Positions 30,368 through 41,789 of a stretch of DNA of 64,000 nt are shown here, in pieces. The first letter of the stretch is position 1. Every line of letters starts with the position of its first letter. Location: contig JAHGAU010000001.1 of the NCBI GenBank assembly GCA_019925105.1, positions 1,550,001 through 1,614,000 on the forward strand, given 5' to 3'. The translations under genes and the position numbers were made by a program. Origin of the DNA: Niebla homalea (taxonomy: Eukaryota > Ascomycota > Lecanoromycetes > Lecanorales > Ramalinaceae). The notes below the pieces were generated by a model. The model was given only the letters and a program-made list of their open reading frames with translations. It did no database searches and was not told the origin of the DNA.

Positions 30368-31052
30368 TCAGCAATCGCCGCAATGCTCCAACAATCCACC
30401 ATCGCAATCACAGCATCCATCACAGACGTCACAATCACAGCATTCGTCACTGCAGTCACAGCAGTCATCACTCGTGGAAGCTTCCCGCGCCGCAACACTC
30501 GCACCTCCCACCGCAACCCCACCAGCCGCTCCTCCTACGGCAGCACCAGCAACGGGACCCATCCTCCTGCCTCTCGGCTGCGGGGCGTAGCTCATCTGCT
30601 GCGGTGGTGACACATAACCCTTCTGCCGTTGCACCTCCGGTGGCAGATACGCTCGTGGAGGGTACTGATGCCGGTTCCGTTGCTCAGAGATCCTCCTCTG
30701 TGTTTCGGCAACCCTGCTCGCATCGTCGACTTGTCTGCGATGGCCGTCGTCGTCGCTGCCGTGGTAGTGATGGTGATGTATATGTGCATCAGTTGAATGG
30801 AACTGCGCAGGGCTGTTTCGTCACGACACAGCAGACATCATCAGTAAGGCTGCTGAAATGGCGTCGGACACTGGGTGTAGATGCTCACCTGGCATGACCT
30901 GGTCTGACTGCTGTCTGATCGCTAGCGCCTCTGGCCGAAGTTCCTGATCTCTCCGCATTATTGTACCATCGCTGGTCTCGCCAAGGGCCTTCCGATGTCA
31001 TCTGGGGCCCAAAGGCTTCTCGCTGATCTCGACGGTCGTGCGGAGACGTCAT
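30368..31052 (-). CDS. Small His-rich, Cys-rich-tailed protein of unknown function
   Basis: Two exons, 31052-30889 and 30812-30368, give 202 aa. The 76-nt intron has donor GTGAGC and acceptor CAG, joined at phase 2. The start is MTSPHDRRDQ. Features in order: a Gln/Arg/Asp-rich leader; a histidine-rich motif 'AHIHHHHYHGSDDDGH' (about 64-80); a Gln/Arg/Pro-rich stretch; a Gly/Ala/Val-rich segment 'GPVAGAAVGGAAGGVAVGGA' that may insert in membranes; and a 34-residue tail with 12 cysteines in CC-D-C type spacing. I recognise no family. His and Cys clusters suggest metal binding, or palmitoylation of the tail, but neither is shown. The opposite strand is also open (30298-30897), which lowers certainty slightly. 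Confidence 0.62.
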
Positions 31053-31123
31053 TGGCTATGATACAAGGCCGAGAGTGAAGCGTAGATGGGCAAGTTTCAT
31101 CAACATGACACGGCTCAATGTTT

Positions 31124-31164
<41 letters not shown>

Positions 31165-31974
31165 ATAGCGAGCGAGCGCAAGAAGGCATTGCAAAATCAA
31201 CAACATCAACAACACAACAAAAATACTTTCTCTCAACATTCCACTCTTTGCACTGTCCTGCCCCACTCGAGAACACTCAAGCGTTTCCGCCACCAAGTTT
31301 TCTGGGCTTATCTATCATAATGCCATGCCATGCATGCACCTCTCCGAATCCGAATCAGCCTCGCGCCACACAGAACCCATCCGTCAGCCTTGCTGCGGAC
31401 CCATTCTCTCTCTCGCTTACGGCTGGCTGGCTGCGATATGCAAATAATGCTAGTATGCAGGGACTCGGATGCATCCCATCTCGCTTAATGATGCGGAGCC
31501 CATCAGGTGGTACATTTCGTTGTTGACAGCTGTGCAAGGTGGGGAGAGCTCTAGACCCAGGCGGCTGGAAGATGAGGTGGATGCTGATCGGACCGATCCA
31601 TTTTCCAATTTCCATTCTCCAGTGGCTCAGAGGAAGGAACCTCGAGATTCAGCCGCTGTTATTTTAATGCGCGAGCGGTATAAAACTCCAAGCGTCTGGA
31701 ACGCTTGATTGGATATTTGGCTTCTTCATGTGTACTGCGCTTCGCCATTGATCGCGAACATTTTGCTCCAAGAGTGGTCTCTTCAAATGTTCTTTAGAAT
31801 GTTCTCATTTGTATTGTCTAGATCCACACTATTCGAATGTTCCCCTTGACGTCCAAAATGTGGGTCCCCTAGCCACAAACTCCTACCGATGCATCCTGTA
31901 ACCTTATCGCTATGCATATCATTCATCCCACCCCACCACTAAGGATACTTCCCGTTTCAGCGAAATGGGCTCCC
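31053..31974. other. Intergenic region with (GA)n tract
   Basis: Holds the promoter of the Cys-rich gene and the 3' flank of TAF12. Frames at 31086-31526 and 31469-31708 lack recognisable protein features; the former simply reads through the GA repeat. Confidence 0.5.
31125..31156. repeat. (AG)n microsatellite
   Basis: About 32 nt of pure AG dinucleotide, followed by a degenerate GCGA-rich tail to about 31180. It lies about 75 bp upstream of the Cys-rich gene's start, where it reads as a CT tract in the sense strand, a common fungal promoter feature. Confidence 0.9.
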
Positions 31975-33852
31975 TCACTCCACTTTCCCGCCCGTCACCT
32001 TGGCCGCCTGCACGGCGCTCAGCTTCTGCGTCCACCCCACGGTGGGCGCCACCTTCCTCACCGCCCTAATCTCGTCCGAGGCGAAACCTGGGACGCGGAT
32101 GTTGTAGTTGCGCTCGAGAATGAGCTGGAGGTCTCGAAGTTCGAGCGTCGACGAGCTGCGGAGTTTGGCGAGCTTGCAGGCCGCGACAATGACTTGGTCG
32201 ACGAAGTCGTCGGCCACCTGGAGGAGTATCTGGGATAAAGGTCAGAAGACGAGGAAAACATAGGCAGGTGAAAGACTTGCCTCTTCGACTTCCGCGGTGA
32301 GGGTCTCTCCCTCATTACCGTCAGCTTCTGTGCTGCCCGTGACCTGACGGACAAGCTCCTCCAACTTCTTCTTGGAGAGGACGCGCTCTCCCTCGCCTTC
32401 GAGGACATATCCGGGATGTTTCTGAATCGCGGGTTGGCCGATGGGGCCAGGGACATGAGGCCCGTTCGACATGGTCGGACGCGCTTGGCCCATGGAAACT
32501 GGTTGGGGAGGCGGGATGTTGAGATCCTTTGGTATGGGCATTTTGGGAGGGTTCCCAGACATCGGTTGGTGCGGCTGCTGTTGCTGCTGCTGCTGCTGTG
32601 AGTCACGATGGGTATTGTTCCCGCTGAGGTTGTTGGATGCTGGATGACCATGTTGTGTTGCTGATTGAGGATCTGTCTGGCCAAAGGACGGGTTCATGCT
32701 CGGATGTGAATACGATCGTGCTTGCTGCACAGCTGATTCACGGGTCAGGGGGACAATTTGCCCGTCAGGTTGAGGTTGGGAAAGCGCGGTGGATCGTGGG
32801 GAGTTGTATTGATTGTTGGGAAGGCGAGACTCATGTTGAAGGTTTGGGTGTGCGGGCGGGTGTTGAGCATTGTTTTGTGTTGTGTTGTGGGGGTTCGGCT
32901 GCTGATTCACTGCATTGTGCACCGTGGCGGTTGAATGTGTCGGGCTCATGGCTGATGCGCTCCCAATACTCTTGCGGGCAGCATCCAGGGCTGAACTTAC
33001 GGTATGCGCTTGACTTTGTTGATCCTGCGGGGGAGCTGCGGGCAGGTTTCCAGTCTGGCTCGGCTCCCGCTTCATGGATTCCGGCATAGAAGGTGCAACA
33101 ACACCAGCAGCGGGAAGTTGTGGATTATCCTGTTTTAGCTTCCTCTGGGCCTCAACGAAATGCCCTAATTGGTGTCTGACCTCCTCGCGCTGCTGTTCGA
33201 AACTGTTCCGCTGCGCCTGGAGTTTCTCCTGCTCATGCAGTGGGAACGGGTTACCGTGACTTTGCCTGTTGCGAATTGCTTCATCCATCTGATTTATCCG
33301 CTCGTTGAAGGTCTCGTATTTTTGCAAGGCGTGGGCATATTTCATTCGCATATCTGCTAGGCATTTCTGGCTGGCCTGTTCTCCTTGCCTCTGAATTTCG
33401 GGTGGTATGACGAATGAATGAGACTTGACCTTATCGATGACTTTTTGAGAAAAGGAAGGTCTTCCTTGTTCGCCGCTGCCTGCTGGAGCAGCTGGCTTGG
33501 GTTGTGTCGATTGCTGTTGCGGTTGGGGCTGCCCATGGGACAGCTGTGGTGCTTGCTGGGGTGTTGGCATCTGTTGATCTGAGCTGGTCGGTCGGACGCC
33601 ATTCTTCGACATGGTGGATCTGATCTGTTTGGTAACATCGACTAGCTTGGTGAAGGCAGTCGCCCATTGGGGAGAGTCGGGAGGGTTGGAGTTGATGGTA
33701 TTCCATAAAGAGGTCACTCCTGTCAAGTACTTGGTCTTGGTCTCCTCCGGCCAAACCTGAGGGGGCAGTCTCGGTATTGACTCTGGCTTGACAAGATTCT
33801 TAAGGAAGGCGATGCGTTGAGCTTGAGTCATTGGGGGATTATTACTGTTCAT
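31975..33852 (-). CDS. TAF12: TFIID/SAGA subunit TAF12 (histone fold)
   Basis: Two exons, 33852-32281 and 32229-31975 (608 aa). The 51-nt intron is of the GC-AG class: GAG|GCAAGT at the donor, TATCCCAG at the acceptor. The junction gives '[18 protein letters not shown]', the heart of the TAF12 histone fold, preceded by '[18 protein letters not shown]' and followed by '[20 protein letters not shown]' and 'MSAVQAAKV'-like '[15 protein letters not shown]'. The N-terminal 500 residues are Gln/Pro-rich with an eight-residue poly-Gln run and a predicted coiled coil ('[19 protein letters not shown]'). TAF12 pairs with TAF4 in TFIID and with Ada1 in SAGA. Confidence 0.92.
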
Positions 33853-34568
33853 GGCGACAAAGATGCGAAAGCGGGGTTTGGGATGGCGATGCTAGAACCA
33901 AGATCTTACACAGACATACGAGGCAAGAATTAAATGTCGATACGAAGTAGCACAAGCAAGCTGTGTACGAGTGAAGTGAATGAAGTTGCTCCGAGGAGGC
34001 TCCGGGGCAGATAGGTGAGCATGCCCTAGTATGTAGGGTTCAGAAGGCTCATGGCACGAACCTCACGGGACTTCGTTTGGCCGACAAGGCCAAACAATCA
34101 CCTCATGTCATACTTTGCCTCAGGATTTGTGTCCCACATCGACTGATATATTCGTCCTGATTCGCCGGCAACCTGCGTTTACTGAGGCCATGGATCATTT
34201 TTTATTCCACAGTTTCCCTTGCGAAGCGAAGGGTTTATCGTAAAATCAGAGTAACTAGTACCGATTCCATTTCGGTCATTCCATTGTGTTTCCCTTTCTT
34301 CAGATTCCATCACAGGCGCGCCCCATTATCTTTGGTCTTTCGCGACACGGCTCTTTGCAGGATGTCCAAGATATGTCAGTTCGCCAGGTATTTTTCCTGG
34401 GAGTCAACACGCTTTGTGCGCCGTCCGTAATATTCTACATGGAAAACCACAATTTTATCTATATGCTCGTACTGACCTACTTCTACCGTTCTCGCTTTCT
34501 CGAAAGAAATAGTAGCCATCATCATATTGAGACGCCTAAGACTAGTTTGAAGAAAGACCTCAAAGGAT
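33853..34568. other. Intergenic: TAF12 promoter and PKS 3' flank
   Basis: About 716 bp with no supported gene. The plus-strand frame 34286-34645 is the shadow of the PKS end and flank. Confidence 0.5.
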
Positions 34569-37500
34569 CTATGCAAACAATTGGCGAAACAAGAATCTGT
34601 ATGCAGGAGCAATGCTCTCCTCCCAACCAGGCTTCCCAGGCCTGAGCCACAGATCATGCATGTGCTTCGCATCAGGCACAATAATGACTTGACTTGGAAC
34701 ACCTGCCGCTCCCAACGCTTCCGAAAATTCTTGCGACATGCTACAAGGGACGACCTCGTCGTTTTCGCCATGCACGATACACGTGGGTGTTTGGTATTTG
34801 CCCGTGCGGACTTGAGCGAGTGGGCTGATGGCCGCGACATCTTCCGGCATTGGCTGCTCAACACCGTCTTCTCCCTCATCGTCCCGTGGCAGGCCTCTCA
34901 GCAGGATGGGGACGAAGTTGTCGGCTTTCAGTGTTTCCAGCACGAGCTCCGAGCGCGCATCGCCCGCGCAAAGGCCAGCGAATCGACTCTCGCTTGTAGG
35001 AATGTTGTAGTTGGAGATCTGAACCAATGTCCGGTCAGGGAGGAATGCAGCACCTTGACAGGGACGCCTACTTACAGGCTTGGGAAATAAAGTACGTCGG
35101 ATTGCTCGCAAGGGCATGGTCCTCTCTGGGTAGCCTATGGCGCGCGGCTTTTTCCATACTACTTGATTTCAGTCATGAAAGTCTTGGGGAGGAAAGCTCG
35201 CTGACCTTCCGACTCAAAGTCCGATGGGCCGTAGAAGTTCAAAACGGCCTGCGGAGGCTCGAGGTCTGCCTCGATGGTTGTCCACGCGGTGCTCATGGCC
35301 AAGTGACCACCAGTTGACCAACCAATGACAGCGACTCTTCGCGAATCAAGGAAGATGTTGCGCTTCGAAGCGATCGCGGGCAGGTCATTGCGCACCCATG
35401 AGAGCGCGTCGCGAACGTCCGTTATAGGTCCATCGATGAGATTGATTTCGGGACAAAGTCGGTGGTCGATGCTGACCGGGAGAACGTTGTGCTCGAGAAG
35501 ATGGGAGGTCTGCCATGGACGAATTGTTGTTCTTGACATGGTCATGAAGCCGCCGCCGTGGATCATCAGTGCTGTTTTTGCCTAAGTCAGTGCAGGCACC
35601 AGGAGCGGCATCATGGTGTCTTACCGATGGCCATTGGCGTCGAACACGATGATTGTTTGGGAAAGTAAACGTCTGCTAAAATCTTCAAATCCTCTACAAC
35701 CTTGTAAGGAATGGTCTCCACAAGGTGACTTTGTCTCATCTTTGGACCTGCTGAGCTTCCATGGTCAGATTGTTGGTCCTGGACGGTCTCATAACGAGCA
35801 TTTATCTGAGGGTTTGAGGAACCGGTGATACTTGCTGTCTGATGATTCCCAGCGTGATTGACCCCCATCTCCTGTGATTTGGTACTGGGTAGAAGCAAGG
35901 CGTACAAAGCGGCCACGGTCGTTTCTGCACTGAGGTCATTCTCCAGCTGAAAGGAGATTTTCCCTTCAATCTCGGATTTTAATTCCGTCAACGAAAGAGA
36001 ATCAAACCCCAAGGAGTCGAAAGTCGCATTGTCATTCATGCCAGATTGGTCGATGCCCATGATCTCGGCCATCAACGAAGTCAAATCGTCTCTGCTCTGC
36101 GGCCAAGTCTGGTTCGAAGTATTGGCCCCTTGAAGCTGCGCTTCACGAACAATTTCTAGATTTGCGGTCCCAGCTGGCATCATTACAGACGGACTTGTAT
36201 CTGACTCGGAAGTCATTGGAGTCACAATCGGCGAATCCCTTCTGTGGGGTTTTCGAGATGAAGTCTGGTTTGCATGCTCCAACGAGATACCAATTTGCCG
36301 TAGTGGAAGCTTCGAGAAATCGACGCCGATGATGGTAACGAGCAACAGTCCATCTTTGTTCACCGCGAAAATGTCCGCTGTGACTTTCGAGTGGCTGAGT
36401 TGCGTGACCATTGTGTAGACTCTCCAGAAGCCCTCTTTCAAGAAATTGCATCTGGCAGAGATATAGACAGAATGGATCCCTGTGGCTATGAAGGCGTCAT
36501 CAAGTGAGAGATGGTCGCCGCTGTTTATCAATAATCCGGCAACCTGTATGAAGTTATCCAAGATAATGGTGTCGCATATCTGCGTCACTGTGCTTTCCTG
36601 ATTGTTAGGCTGTGCTGCGACTCTCACTTCTGCGATCGCTTCGGATCCTGCAATAGTGATTGACGAGATGCGCTTGAGAACGTCGCTGTAGTTGACAACA
36701 CGCGAGAATAATGTGTAAGCTCGGTGGGTCTTGAAAAATTCTGTGTTGGGCGAATCTGAAATAGCTTCCAAGCGGCTCGTGACGAGTCTTTGGGAGCTTT
36801 CGAGGTGGTGTGCTTCTGAGGAGCTGACTAGGTCTCTGAAGCCGAACCTCCCTTTACCGTGCACTATCGATCTGGTTCTCTGGTCTACTCTGTAAGAACT
36901 CTGGATATCAAAGGACCAACCTGTTCCATCGGCGTTCATAGACAGAAACACTTCACGGGATGGGTCGAGACCGAGGGGCGCGTCAAAGCTCAAGCTTTCG
37001 AACCAGAGTGCCTTCCCGTGAACATTTCCACTCGATATCTGAGCTGCCATCGCAGCGCACTCCATGTACATTGACGCAGGGCACAAAGGGTGTCGCAGGA
37101 CCGAATGTCCGGACACGATTTCTGAGAAATGATTCGTCGTGGTATTGACCTCAAAATGGCCTTGTTCGTCCCGGAGTATGAGCAATCTCGACACCTGATC
37201 GGTGCGCTTTCTGCCCACTTCTTGAGATGCCTGGGAAGCTTGACATTGCAGCACTTCGGCAGCTCGATCCAGGTATGGCAACCAGTATCTTGTTTTCTCG
37301 AACTGATATGGAGGCAGCCATACGTGCCTAAAGCCGTGATGCTGAGCTTTGTGGAAGCTCCAGTAGGACACGGCAATGCCTTCGCGCCAAAGCATCTCAG
37401 TAGTTTTGGAGATCGATGACAAAGGATCTGCTCGCTCGTCACACTTCACAGCCTGGAAGACATGTGCTTTAGGAGACTTGACAGCCTGCTTGACCATGGA

Positions 37501-40500
37501 AATGATGGGAGAGTTAATGCCAGCTTCAAGCCATATACAGGGGCCAAGCCGGTCCTCAAGTCTCTGAACAGCTTGGTAGAAGTAGACAGGCTCCCGTGTA
37601 TGCTGAGATATGCGAGTACAGGAAACTCTGTCGATTTGCTGTTGAGTGCAGGTTTCCAGGTAGATTTTCGGCAAATGGAAGGTTACAGAACTTGCCACGT
37701 TGTCCAAGACTTCGAGGAAGCCTTCCGTAAATCGAGAGTGGAAGCCGTGACTCACGTTCAGCTTTTGACATTTGATGCCCGCATACGATGGCTTGGTCTT
37801 CAGAAGCCTTTCGACTTCCATGACCGAGGCCTCGGCACCTACAACAACGTGGCTCGCCTGGGTGTTATAACAAGCGATCTCGACGTCTCCGTATGGTTGG
37901 GGAAGCCTTGCAATCAGGTCTGAAACGACCTCTGCCTTCTCGTGAATTACTAGCATCGTTCCACGCTCTGAACCCCATTTGGAATCCATGAAGCGGGCTC
38001 TGGACGCGACAATGATTAACGCGTCTCTCAGCTCCAAGATGCCAGAGACTGCCATGGCAGTGAGCTCGCCAAAACTGTGACCAACAAGGGCATCAACCTT
38101 TAGGCCAGAGCTGATCCACGAGCTAGCGCAGGCGTATTGCACTGCGAACATTCCACATTGCAACAATACCACATCCTCCAGAGGTTGTTTCGCGAATATG
38201 GCCGGAAGAAGGTCAAAGATGCCGAGGGTGGTGGCTTCTTGACTGCAATGATCGAGGTGCCTTCGCAGGAGATGGCACGAATCGTACAGAGCCTTGTGGA
38301 AGCCAATGACTTGCCGACTCTGTCCGGAGAACGCCAGCACGATACTCCTTGGGGATTGAGGAACTTCAATGACGTCCTCTACCTCAGCGGTCAGGGACTC
38401 CAGTAGGCTATCAGGCTCTTTATTCGTGGTTGTCCATAGGAAGCGATGTCTTTGAGCTTTCTCTGCCAAAGAGAAAGCCAGGTCGCCAACATCGAATCCT
38501 AACGTCAAAGTTGCGAATTGTTTCTTCAATGTCCGAGAGTAGCGTAATAAGCTTTGCTTGGATGACGCACTGAGCACAACAGGAAAGCTGAGATCTCTCC
38601 GAGTTGTATGGCTATCTTGGCATCTAGGTGGTTGACACACGAGAAGAGCGGAGTTGCTACCTGCAGCTCCATAGCTATTCACGCAGATTGCCTTGAAAGC
38701 CGCATTCCAGGGAAGTTCCTTCCCGAAAACGCTCATTTTGTCAGGCTCCAATGCCGGTATCTTTGGATTCAGGTTTGAAAAGTTTGCCAGTGGTGGCAGT
38801 ATGCCTTTGTCGATCATCAACAGTGCCTTGATGACACCCATGACTCCAGCAGCCGGCTCGCAGTGGCCTATGTTGGCCTTGACAGAGCCGATATGCACAG
38901 TGTCACGCCTATGGGAGCCTCCAAAGACCTCGCGAATGCTAGCGATCTCAATTGGATCGCCAGCTTGGGTTCCTGGGCCGTGCGCCTCAACATAGGAGAT
39001 TTGTTCCGGAGACATGCTGGCCTGACGGAGTATCTCACGGAATAGAGCGAGCTGTGACGGATAATGGGGAACTGTAATGGACGAGGATAGACCTCCTTGG
39101 TTAGTCGCAGCACCTGGGATGACCCCGAGGATCCGGTCTCCATCCATTCTCGCTTGACTCAGACATTTGAGCACGATCAAGCCTGCTCCTTCACCTCGGC
39201 AATATCCATCAGCGGAACTTTCGAACGGTTTACATTGTCCGCTTGGACTCAGGAACCCAGCCTTCCCGAGATCTAGGAAATTTGTTGGTGTACTCATCAA
39301 ATTGACTCCACCGGCAAGTGCCAAGGTGCACTCCCCCATCTGCAAGGCTCTGCATGCTCGGGCTATGGCGACCTCCGATGCCGAGCAAGCTGTGTCAAAA
39401 ACCTCAGACGGTCCTGTCCAGCCAAAATAGTGACTGATCTTCCCGCAGAGGAAAGCTCGAATGGTGCCCGTGGCAGTATATGCGGTGGGTTCATGCGCAG
39501 CGCCGTGTTCGATGTAGTCGATATAGCTGGCACCGACGAAGACCCCGACTCGATCACCGGCATCACGTTTGTGCGTGGCCAAGTAACCGCTGGATTCCAT
39601 TGCGTGATACGCTGTCTCGAGCAGGAGACGCTGCTGCGGGTCCATCGCAGTTGCTTCGCGCGGATTAACATGGAAGAAGGCATTGTCGAAGGAATCGACA
39701 TCCGAAACAAAGTTGCCGTAGAATTTGCGTCCCTGAGCCCATTTATCTTGACGGGCGCGAAAATTGCCGTGCATATCGATCCTATCTCGCGGAACTTCCT
39801 GAGCCATGGATTTTCCTGCAGAAATGAGGTCCCAGAATTCTTCGACTGTATGAGCTCCAGCGGTCCGACAAGCCATACCAGTGACGGCGATGGCATCTTC
39901 AGAATACACATATGCCGACGCCGCCTCCACGTTCGGCGGTTCTGAGGCGGTTGGAAGGTAAAGGCCGTTGAGCTTCCTGATCTCTAATTCCGCCTTGTTG
40001 AACGAACCAATCGGGACACAGTCTCCAATGCCAAAGTGAACAATCGAGTGCGATTTTCGTCCCGTGCTTTGAAGGTCGGTGGCTACGGCCTCCAAGATTT
40101 CATGCCAGCGACATTGCGAAGTGAGGATGGTGTTTGCCACCTCAGCGGTTAGTGAGCCTTCTGTGATCACTTTGGCAGTCATGTTGGATCTTATCTTGAC
40201 TTGAAGAGAAGACGCGTCAGGAAGTCGCATGCAGTCAGTCTTATCGCAAAGGGCGATCAATCTAACTGCGATTCGGAGATTTTCTGGATGGTGAAGTTTG
40301 GCACCAAGAAGCATCGGTTGCGTTCTCAAGCCTTGCTGATCAGCGTAGGAACCTAATTCGCTGATGACAGCAGCGGGGCCCACAGTGGTGACGGTCTTGG
40401 GGTCTGTGATTGCAGAGATGTGCACCTGGACAAGAGTCAAACCAACACTATCCACGGATGTCTTTTGCTCACCTCTGGGAACGCCTGAACAAGTTCTTCA

Positions 40501-41099
40501 GCCTGTTTTTCATGCTTGAGTCGTACGACCCTCATAGTCGGGCCTGCCGACACATCCTCAACCCCCAGGTCGCCGTAGGCGCCCAGACCCACCGCCAGTC
40601 GAAGAGCCTTGCAAGCATTACCCACAAGCTCTACCTCATTTACGGAGCAGGCGACGGCGGTGCCGGGCAGCAGACCAGAGCAGTATCCCTGAACACCGGC
40701 ACCGTCACGTATTACCGCAAGAAATTCGCCCTGCGTGATGCCCTTTGCCTTCAGAAATTGATAATACTGCACAAGCTGGATTATGGTGAGGAGTGGAATG
40801 GCAACGATGCCGAACGTTGAAGTGATAAGTTCGCTCGAGGATCCAGTCGAGATCCAGTCTGATAACGCCTGTAGTGACCGAGGCCCGTGGGACAAAGCCG
40901 CCAGGCTTGGGTCATGAGTAGCGAGCAATGACCAGAAGGCTGGAAGATCTTTGATGGCTTGCGTGAGAGGGAAGAGATCTTGAGACTGGCAAAGGAGATC
41001 GCGTATGCCGCGGAGGTAGCCATCCTCGGCAGCTTTACTCTGTGAACCGAAGACGGCGACAGAAGGTAGATCATGGGAATGCGGCCTCATAATGTCCAT
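34569..41099 (-). CDS. Non-reducing polyketide synthase, SAT-KS-AT-PT-ACP-hydrolase
   Basis: Five exons: 41099-40473, 40425-35625, 35571-35206, 35158-35076 and 35018-34569 (about 2108 aa; introns 47, 53, 47 and 57 nt). It is an iterative aromatic polyketide synthase. Domains: SAT with GYCSG (Cys140); KS about 384-810 with active Cys556 in DTACSAS, His691 in 'VEAHGPGTQAGDP' and His730 in 'NIGHCEPAAG'; malonyl-CoA AT with Ser993 in GHSFGE; PT with His1316 in 'SGHSVLRHPLCPASMY' and Asp1499 in 'CDTIILDNF'; one ACP with Ser1685 in LGFDSL; then a C-terminal alpha/beta hydrolase from about 1790 with HGGGF, nucleophile Ser1895 in GWSTGG, 'VHGENDEVVP' and 'DAKHMHDLW'. No methyltransferase or reductase domain lies between ACP and hydrolase (about 60-residue linker). 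It is divergent from the P450. Confidence 0.92.
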
Positions 41100-41789
41100 G
41101 GAATCTGATCATGAAGGTGAAAAGAAAGACATCAGGTCAAGAGGATAGAAATAGGTGGAGGGAAAGAGAACGGTGGCAATACGCGCGCACTGAGAGCATC
41201 GCTGACGACAGTACATGAACGCCGGTGGCGTGAGATCCAAGTGCGCTATTCCTGGCGATCTACGAGCTTCCAGAAGCCTGGATGTGCTGCTTGAGTCATG
41301 CTGAAAGTTTATCGATGTCCTCACGTTGGTGGCAACTGTTGTTGGTGGCCGTTGTTGCATAGGTCTACCGCATCATCTGTCGAGTATGTGGTGGTTTTGC
41401 AAACCTAAAGCCATTCTCCATGTATGCGGTAAGATGGGAAACGCCTCCGGGGTAACGGAGTTGTTCGTTCATGTGCATAAGGGGGTGGTCAAACATGCTT
41501 TTTCCTAGTACAACTTATCGCCCTAATCTTAAGTGCGCATTAGATGCACACTCTTTCAGTGATGACTTTACTCTTGCAGACGCCATCACATCATCAAAGA
41601 CGGGCAAACAATCTATGCGCAAACGAGTCTTTGCCCTATCTTTTCCAAAGGCCAAGAAGGTATGAAAGGAAACATTTTCGTTCGGGTCCCGAACGCTCAC
41701 AAGAACTTCCTCATCGTTTTCCTCACCGTTTTCCTCACCTGATCAGACTTCTCACTCCTCCTCACCTTTTTGTTTGTCGATATACCGTC
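41100..41789. promoter_or_regulatory. Divergent promoter between PKS and P450
   Basis: A 690-bp region between two outward ATGs. It includes a short plus-strand frame running into the P450 ORF from 41544, which I regard as 5' untranslated. The shared control region is the main argument that the PKS and P450 act together. Confidence 0.6.

Noticed and set aside
30298..30897. Plus-strand 199-aa ORF after SPC34
   Set aside because: Low-complexity His/Ser/Arg composition typical of an antisense shadow. The minus strand gives a spliced product with ATG, good splice sites and structured Cys spacing.
34569..35566. A separate esterase/lipase gene downstream of the PKS
   Set aside because: The PKS frame runs up to a good donor at 35624, and splicing restores a continuous hydrolase domain with matching phases at three more junctions. 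There is no separate ATG or promoter space.
26275..41099. Extending the biosynthetic locus to include the Zn2Cys6/CipB pair
   Set aside because: SPC34, the Cys-rich gene and TAF12 lie between, and at least two of these are housekeeping genes. Proximity alone does not justify merging.
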